Source of the DNA: an uncultured Christensenella sp.
GTDB lineage: Bacteria > Bacillota > Clostridia > Christensenellales > UBA3700
Assembly: GCA_910583735.1 (NCBI GenBank)
Contig: CAJTXS010000034.1
Coordinates: 1-11,006, forward strand
Length of the DNA: 11,006 nt
Reading direction: 5' to 3'
The first letter of the stretch is position 1; the number at the start of each line of letters is the position of its first letter. This document shows, piece after piece, positions 7,148 to 11,006 of this stretch. The notes beneath the pieces are model-generated. The model made no database searches, was not told the origin of the DNA, and saw only the letters and a list, made by a program, of their open reading frames with translations. Position numbers and translations under genes: made by a program.

Positions 7148-7214
7148 CCATGTAGCAAATATGCGCAAGTAAAAAACTTGCGCATATGTAAGCGTTTAAT
7201 TGGTGCCCCTCGTT
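7137..7214 (+). repeat. Structured repeat C (78 bp, extended hairpin)
   Basis: The outer stem AACGAGGGG (7137-7145) pairs perfectly with CCCCTCGTT (7206-7214). GTAGC (7152-7156) again precedes the inner hairpin, but the hairpin is a different and longer one: ATATGCGCAAGT (7159-7170) with ACTTGCGCATAT (7176-7187), a perfect 12-bp stem around five A residues. The second stem of copies A and B is lost; ACCA/TGGT next to the outer stem may replace it. Confidence 0.85.
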
Positions 7215-7234
7215 ATTTTATCCACCGATGAGAG

Positions 7235-7296
7235 TACGACCGATACGAAAGTAAGACGATACGCTTATCGTCGCTTTTGTATCGCGACTGGTCGTA
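7235..7296 (+). repeat. Long imperfect hairpin (62 nt)
   Basis: Three stacked stems are visible: TACGACC/GGTCGTA (7235-7241 and 7290-7296), GATACGAAAG/CTTTTGTATC (7242-7251 and 7274-7283, with one G.U pair at 7247/7278) and GACGATA/TATCGTC (7255-7261 and 7266-7272) closed by CGCT. Only a TAA/G internal loop and a 6-nt bulge interrupt them. No T-run follows, so it is not a standard terminator. Confidence 0.75.
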
Positions 7297-7331
7297 GGAG
7301 AGGAGGGAGGGCGTCCGTAAGGCTGCATTTA

Positions 7332-7354
7332 GAAGATATTGGCTAAATATCTTC
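7332..7354 (+). repeat. Small inverted repeat overlapping D2
   Basis: GAAGATATT (7332-7340) and AATATCTTC (7346-7354) form a perfect 9-bp stem with loop GGCTA. The left arm is absent upstream of D1, so only the D2 copy can fold this way. Confidence 0.65.
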
Positions 7355-7372
7355 GCGCAGTAACAGGGCGCG
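7341..7372 (+). repeat. Direct repeat D2 (32 bp), right border of the repeat block
   Basis: This is the second copy of the 32-bp sequence at 6696-6727, with 29 of 32 positions identical and the same orientation. Its left half also takes part in the small inverted repeat at 7332-7354. The distance between copies is 645 bp. Confidence 0.8.
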
Positions 7373-7382
7373 CCGACCGACT

Positions 7383-7563
7383 AATGTTCATGTATTAATA
7401 TAATTGATGATCATTTTTACGAGCTGTAGCCGTTAATCGTATTAATATTTTAGCTTAAAGCCCTCTATAAGTCAATATTATGCCGCGGAAATAAGCGAAA
7501 ATCCATATATTTCCTCGTAATTTTTCCGCTCGTGATCATCAATTATATTAATTTATGTACATT
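7383..7563. mobile_element. 181-bp MITE-like element with 31-bp terminal inverted repeats
   Basis: The ends 7383-7413 and 7533-7563 are inverted copies with 28 of 31 matches, including a perfect 20-bp arm (ATTAATATAATTGATGATCA at 7394-7413 against 7533-7552). Further inside, TTACGAG (7417-7423) pairs with CTCGTAA (7514-7520). The interior is AT-rich and noncoding. No target-site duplication was recognised at the borders and no transposase is present, so a MITE is only the most natural reading; a cruciform or regulatory palindrome is the alternative. Confidence 0.5.
7412..7439 (+). repeat. Direct repeat pair member 1: CATTTTTACG-N7-GCCGTTAATCG
   Basis: CATTTTTACG (7412-7421) and GCCGTTAATCG (7429-7439) recur in the same order at 7560-7591, with a spacer of 7 here and 11 there. 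The first word overlaps the inner edge of the left inverted arm of the 181-bp element. Confidence 0.5.
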
Positions 7564-7591
7564 TTTACGGAAATATTTTCGCCGTTAATCG
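7560..7591 (+). repeat. Direct repeat pair member 2: CATTTTTACG-N11-GCCGTTAATCG
   Basis: This is the second occurrence of the two-word motif seen at 7412-7439. It lies at the outer edge of the right inverted arm and about 95 bp upstream of the start of the giant surface-protein gene. It could be part of the repeated element or a pair of protein-binding sites. Confidence 0.5.
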
Positions 7592-7684
7592 ACACGACAT
7601 TAGATAAACGGAACAATTTCGCATTGTCGTAGATTTACAGTCGGATGACGAAATTATTGATTATAGACTGTATATAGGTTAGTT

Positions 7685-10600
7685 TTGAGTAGAAGATATA
7701 AATATGTATCTGTGTTTGCTGCGGCGATTATTATCGTCGCCGTATTGCTATGCTGTTGCTTTATTTCTTTTAATAATATCAATGACGTATTTGCATTCGA
7801 CGATACTAATATTAAGACCGGAGCTGTAGATATAGGCGACATCTTGCTGGAAGGCTACGCAGACCGCGCGGACGGCAAAGTATTTAATGAAGACGCTATG
7901 TCCGCATTATATGCAAAGTTGACAGGGGACAAGTCAAAGTCGGAAATAAGCGATGTAGACGCTCTCGGCACGCTTACATCCGCGGATATACGCGCCAAGA
8001 ACAGTAATAGAGACATAGTGCTGACTATGGACGGGCAGCAATGGACGGTAACACATTTAACCAAAGATAAATCGGGTAATACTATAGCAACGCTATGGCA
8101 GGCGATAGAGACTACTAGGTGTAATTGGAATCTTTGGAGTGATGTCGCGACGACGTACGCATATCCGGCCAGCATGTACAGTACGAGCTTTATAAGAGCG
8201 GACGCGCTCAATAGCGGCGGCAACGGGTATGTAGCGACAAAGGGTGCTGCTACATTGACAAAAGTAGCGCAAAAGGCTGACCATAAGTACGCAAGGCTTA
8301 CAATGCCTTCCGTAAAAGGATCACTTACTGACTTTATAGTTACTCCTTCGCAGGTAGCTTATCAAGAGACAGAGAATCAGACTGTAGGCGGATCTATAGG
8401 CGCTAATAGATATACATTGCCCAACGAGGCGTACGGCACGCCGAGTGGGACAATAAATTGGTATGTGAGTGGCGGAAAGAACACGGACTTCTCGGGCAAG
8501 AGCGGGTATGCGGATTGGAAGGACGACTATATATGGCTGCCGTCCGTAACCGAAACAGGATTTAACGAGAGCGTTAACGGAATCTGGGCATTATCTAAAA
8601 ATCAGCGATCTAATGTCTATTCCAATTCTTCATGGCTGCGCACCGGATACTTCAGTAGTGGTGAGTATGTGTATTATGTGAATTATCTTGGCGACAATGC
8701 AGCCGGCACTAGTCAAAAGGGGATTTACGCCGCTCGTCCCGCGCTTCACTTAAATCTTGACTTGGCAGCGCAGCATAGCGGAAAGCCTGCTGTTAATGAG
8801 CCTACAGATGTGTCTGTAGAGTATAAAGGAACAACGGTTACATTAGACGATGTAGCTGATGACCAAAAACAATGGTATGATCCCGAGGAAGTAAATATCA
8901 CGTATAGCAGCGACATTAAAGATGTGGGCACATATAGTGTGAAAGCTGAGATTAAGGCAGAACTTATCGCGGACGGAATTACTTTTGTTGGCGAGCCAGA
9001 CACGGAGGCGGGCGAGAGCGACACGGTAAGGTACTTTAACTTTACCGTAACCAAGAAGAAGATAGGTATAACGGCTGCGCTGGACAGCGGAGGGCTGCCA
9101 ACAGTTACGCTCAAGAATGAGGGCGATGTCTATGACGGAGATAAGGGAGACAGAGCGCCTCAGTTTGGCTTTACGTATACGGGTAACGGATATAATAGCG
9201 ATACGCCGCCTACCGCTGTAGGTACGTATACGGCTACTGCTAAGATAACCAACGAGTGCAACTATCAGATAGATACAGCTAATAGTACGCTGTCGGTGAC
9301 ATTTAAGATAGACAAGAAGTCTGTGGCTAAGCCCGTCTTATCGGGGCAGGTGAGTAAGCAGTACAGCGGAGTGGCGCAGAGCTTCACCTTGCAGGGCATG
9401 ACCGCAGACGTAACGTTGACGCTGCCGAGCGGCGTAACGTATGCGGACGGGTCGCTTAATGTCAAGGACGCGGGTACGTATAAGATAGGCATAGCGCTCA
9501 AGGACGGCGGAGCGGCTACAATATGGGCGGACGGCACGAGCGCGTCATACGAGGTAAGTATCACTATCACCAAGAGACCGCTGAATATTACGATAACAGC
9601 GCCTAACTCATGGAAGGTAGGCGAGACGCCTACGGTTACGGTAGTGGGCGACAGCTTGGCTTCGGATAAGACAGAGTTACATATCTACTATTGCAAGAGC
9701 GGCTCTACGGTCAAGTACGACCTCGACGCATATAAGGAAGTTGTAGATAAGACGCGTACTATCGTAATGCCCGAGCTTGCGCAAGGGGATTACTACATCG
9801 GCGTAGAGCTGTTCGGAGACAAGCAAGGCAACAGCAATTATGAGATACTTACAGGCAGCGTAAAGCATACCTTTAAGGTGCTGGGTAACGATATAACCTT
9901 TACGAAAGACGATATCAAGTGGCAGTATAACAATACGCCCGTTACCAATCCCGCAGGCGGCTTGACGCTCACATATACGGGCGAGATATTCCGCTTCGGC
10001 ATAGACAGCAGCGAGCTGGCGATTAAGGGCGTAAAGATAGATACGACTAAAGGCACTAACGGCTATAGCGGCGACGTGCAGGCTACCAATGCCAAGAACG
10101 GTACGTATAGCGTAACGGTATACATCACCGAGCTGGACGACACGTATGCGGAGTTTGATGCTATGTATACGCTCACTTATACTATAGATAAGGCTAAGTA
10201 TGACTTATCGGGCTTGAGCTGGAACTATGACGACAGCAATCCCTTGCAGTTCGTAGCAGGCAAGGCGCAGGGCATAACCTTAACGGGCACCCTGCCCACT
10301 GGCTTGACTGCCACATATACGGGCAACGGCAATATCCCCGTAGGCAGCTATACTACTACGGTCAGCTTTAAGGTGTCGGATGCGGTCAACTACTATACGC
10401 CCGCATCGGGAGATACTAACAGCTACATAGGTAACTTCGAGTGGAGCAAGGCGTGGCGCATAGACAAGGCTACAATTACATGCTCGTGGAAGATAGACAA
10501 CCGCGAGAATGCGGCTACGTATAACTTGCCGATATTGCAGAGCGTAGGCGTCATAGACGCGGACAGCATGGTTACGTATAAGTATTACGACTATCAAGAC

Positions 10601-11006
10601 GGCAGCAAAGGCGAGGAAGTAACGATAGAGGATATCAACGCTAACATCAACGAGGAGCACAGATATCTTGTCGTAGCGGTACTCAAGAGCGAGCATACAA
10701 GTAATTATACGCTTGACAACGACAGAACGGACTTTACGGTAGGCGTCAATAGATACCCCGTCAAGCTCAAGATGGACATAGACGGACAGACATTGCCGTA
10801 CAGACCCGAGGGCTATACGCCTAAAGTAACGGTAGAGAGTGCTGGCGGCTTGACGCTGGACGCGATAACGCTAACCTATTACAAGGACGGAGCAACGAGC
10901 GGCAGTACGACTGTCCCCGTAGCTGTAGGCAGCTACAGAGTAGTAGCGGAGCTCAAATACGGCGGAGACGCCAACTATATTGAGAATGGCGAATTCAGCT
11001 TCGAGA
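7685..11006 (+). CDS. Giant exported repeat protein with DUF6273-like module and Ig-like/MBG repeats (3' end outside window)
   Basis: The frame is open from 7685 to the window end (1107 complete codons). An in-frame TAG at 7664 and the lack of any ATG before about 7910 leave TTG at 7685 as the best start; the AGGT 5 nt upstream is a weak ribosome-binding site. The N-terminus MSRRYKYVSVFAAA begins a signal peptide with an unusual CCC run and a likely cleavage after DVFA near residue 39. Residues about 40-215 (DGQQWTVTHL, IATLWQAIE, YPASMYSTSFIRA, FIVTPSQVAYQET) and 217-362 (YIWLPSVTETG, SSWLRTGYFSSGEYVYYV, YAARPALHLNL) match the style of DUF6273-containing N-terminal modules of very long Clostridial proteins. 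From about 365 onward come tandem Ig-like/MBG-type modules (QYSGVAQSFTL, VKDAGTYKI, YDLSGLSWNY, YTGNGNIPVGSYTTTVSF). The protein is presumably secreted or surface-bound; function unknown. Confidence 0.88.
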   Translation, partial: MSRRYKYVSVFAAAIIIVAVLLCCCFISFNNINDVFAFDDTNIKTGAVDIGDILLEGYADRADGKVFNEDAMSALYAKLTGDKSKSEISDVDALGTLTSADIRAKNSNRDIVLTMDGQQWTVTHLTKDKSGNTIATLWQAIETTRCNWNLWSDVATTYAYPASMYSTSFIRADALNSGGNGYVATKGAATLTKVAQKADHKYARLTMPSVKGSLTDFIVTPSQVAYQETENQTVGGSIGANRYTLPNEAYGTPSGTINWYVSGGKNTDFSGKSGYADWKDDYIWLPSVTETGFNESVNGIWALSKNQRSNVYSNSSWLRTGYFSSGEYVYYVNYLGDNAAGTSQKGIYAARPALHLNLDLAAQHSGKPAVNEPTDVSVEYKGTTVTLDDVADDQKQWYDPEEVNITYSSDIKDVGTYSVKAEIKAELIADGITFVGEPDTEAGESDTVRYFNFTVTKKKIGITAALDSGGLPTVTLKNEGDVYDGDKGDRAPQFGFTYTGNGYNSDTPPTAVGTYTATAKITNECNYQIDTANSTLSVTFKIDKKSVAKPVLSGQVSKQYSGVAQSFTLQGMTADVTLTLPSGVTYADGSLNVKDAGTYKIGIALKDGGAATIWADGTSASYEVSITITKRPLNITITAPNSWKVGETPTVTVVGDSLASDKTELHIYYCKSGSTVKYDLDAYKEVVDKTRTIVMPELAQGDYYIGVELFGDKQGNSNYEILTGSVKHTFKVLGNDITFTKDDIKWQYNNTPVTNPAGGLTLTYTGEIFRFGIDSSELAIKGVKIDTTKGTNGYSGDVQATNAKNGTYSVTVYITELDDTYAEFDAMYTLTYTIDKAKYDLSGLSWNYDDSNPLQFVAGKAQGITLTGTLPTGLTATYTGNGNIPVGSYTTTVSFKVSDAVNYYTPASGDTNSYIGNFEWSKAWRIDKATITCSWKIDNRENAATYNLPILQSVGVIDADSMVTYKYYDYQDGSKGEEVTIEDINANINEEHRYLVVAVLKSEHTSNYTLDNDRTDFTVGVNRYPVKLKMDIDGQTLPYRPEGYTPKVTVESAGGLTLDAITLTYYKDGATSGSTTVPVAVGSYRVVAELKYGGDANYIENGEFSFE

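Larger units (their letters stand above)
6585..7684. other. 1.1-kb noncoding, repeat-structured region
   Basis: No gene is supported on either strand. Short open frames here simply run across the repeats. From left to right the region holds the terminator, direct repeat D1, structured repeats A, B and C, a long imperfect hairpin, direct repeat D2, and a 181-bp element with terminal inverted repeats. The rest is the upstream region of the giant gene at 7685. The organisation suggests an array of non-autonomous repeats or structured RNA rather than decayed coding DNA. Confidence 0.75.

Noticed and set aside
6942..7151. Minus-strand 69-codon frame across the repeats
   Set aside because: It simply reads through structured repeat B and the 59-bp module; no ribosome-binding site or protein-like pattern.
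6751..7214. CRISPR array
   Set aside because: Only three repeats with unequal spacing and internally variable hairpins; no uniform spacers, leader or cas gene.
6799..7214. Integron attC sites
   Set aside because: Size and the AACG...CGTT(A) ends are reminiscent, but the R box consensus is not met, there are no extrahelical-base patterns I can confirm, the intervals carry no cassette genes and no integrase is present.
5507..7595. 11-bp word TTAATCGACAC at 5507-5517 and 7585-7595
   Set aside because: An 11-bp exact match is expected by chance several times in 11 kb.
6585..7684. tRNA, rRNA or retron RNA genes
   Set aside because: No cloverleaf, rRNA-like sequence or reverse transcriptase gene is visible in or around the region.

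Overview
The window reads as chromosomal DNA of an uncultured gut-type Gram-positive bacterium, most likely class Clostridia. That placement rests on very long exported proteins built from bacterial Ig-like/MBG-type repeats, a BspA-like leucine-rich segment joined to a CotH kinase domain, a DUF6273-like module, purine-rich Shine-Dalgarno sites and the standard code with TGA as stop. It is an inference from gene content and was not tested by any search.

Layout. Positions 3-1595 (+) hold the C-terminal 530 residues of a large repeat surface protein that ends in a membrane anchor. A bidirectional terminator (1741-1771) separates it from a convergent lipoprotein gene (4252-1874, -) combining a Cys-rich stalk, a BspA-like region, an InlB-like region and a CotH kinase domain. 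That gene has a near-consensus promoter at 4422-4450. Noncoding DNA of about 530 bp follows, with an orphan extended -10 box and a cluster of hairpins. Next come a small helical protein (5412-4984, -) and, divergently, a seven-helix membrane protein (5769-6584, +) with a strong terminator. Positions 6585-7684 are 1.1 kb of noncoding, strongly patterned DNA. After it starts a second giant repeat protein (7685 to beyond 11006, +), using a TTG start and a signal peptide.

The most interesting part is 6696-7563. It holds three copies of a 66-78 bp two-stem structured repeat whose stems differ in sequence but keep their pairing, including one double compensatory change and G.U pairs that all fall on the same strand. 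Two copies also share a 59-bp upstream module. A 62-nt imperfect hairpin follows, and a pair of 32-bp direct repeats bounds the block. Directly after it lies a 181-bp element with 31-bp terminal inverted repeats. No transposase, integrase or reverse transcriptase is encoded in the window, so the block looks like a non-autonomous or RNA-structured repeat array lying upstream of a giant surface-protein gene.

Functionally the genes form a cell-surface locus: two giant repeat proteins of related architecture flank an envelope lipoprotein and a membrane protein. Nothing visible ties them into one operon; each looks like its own transcription unit.
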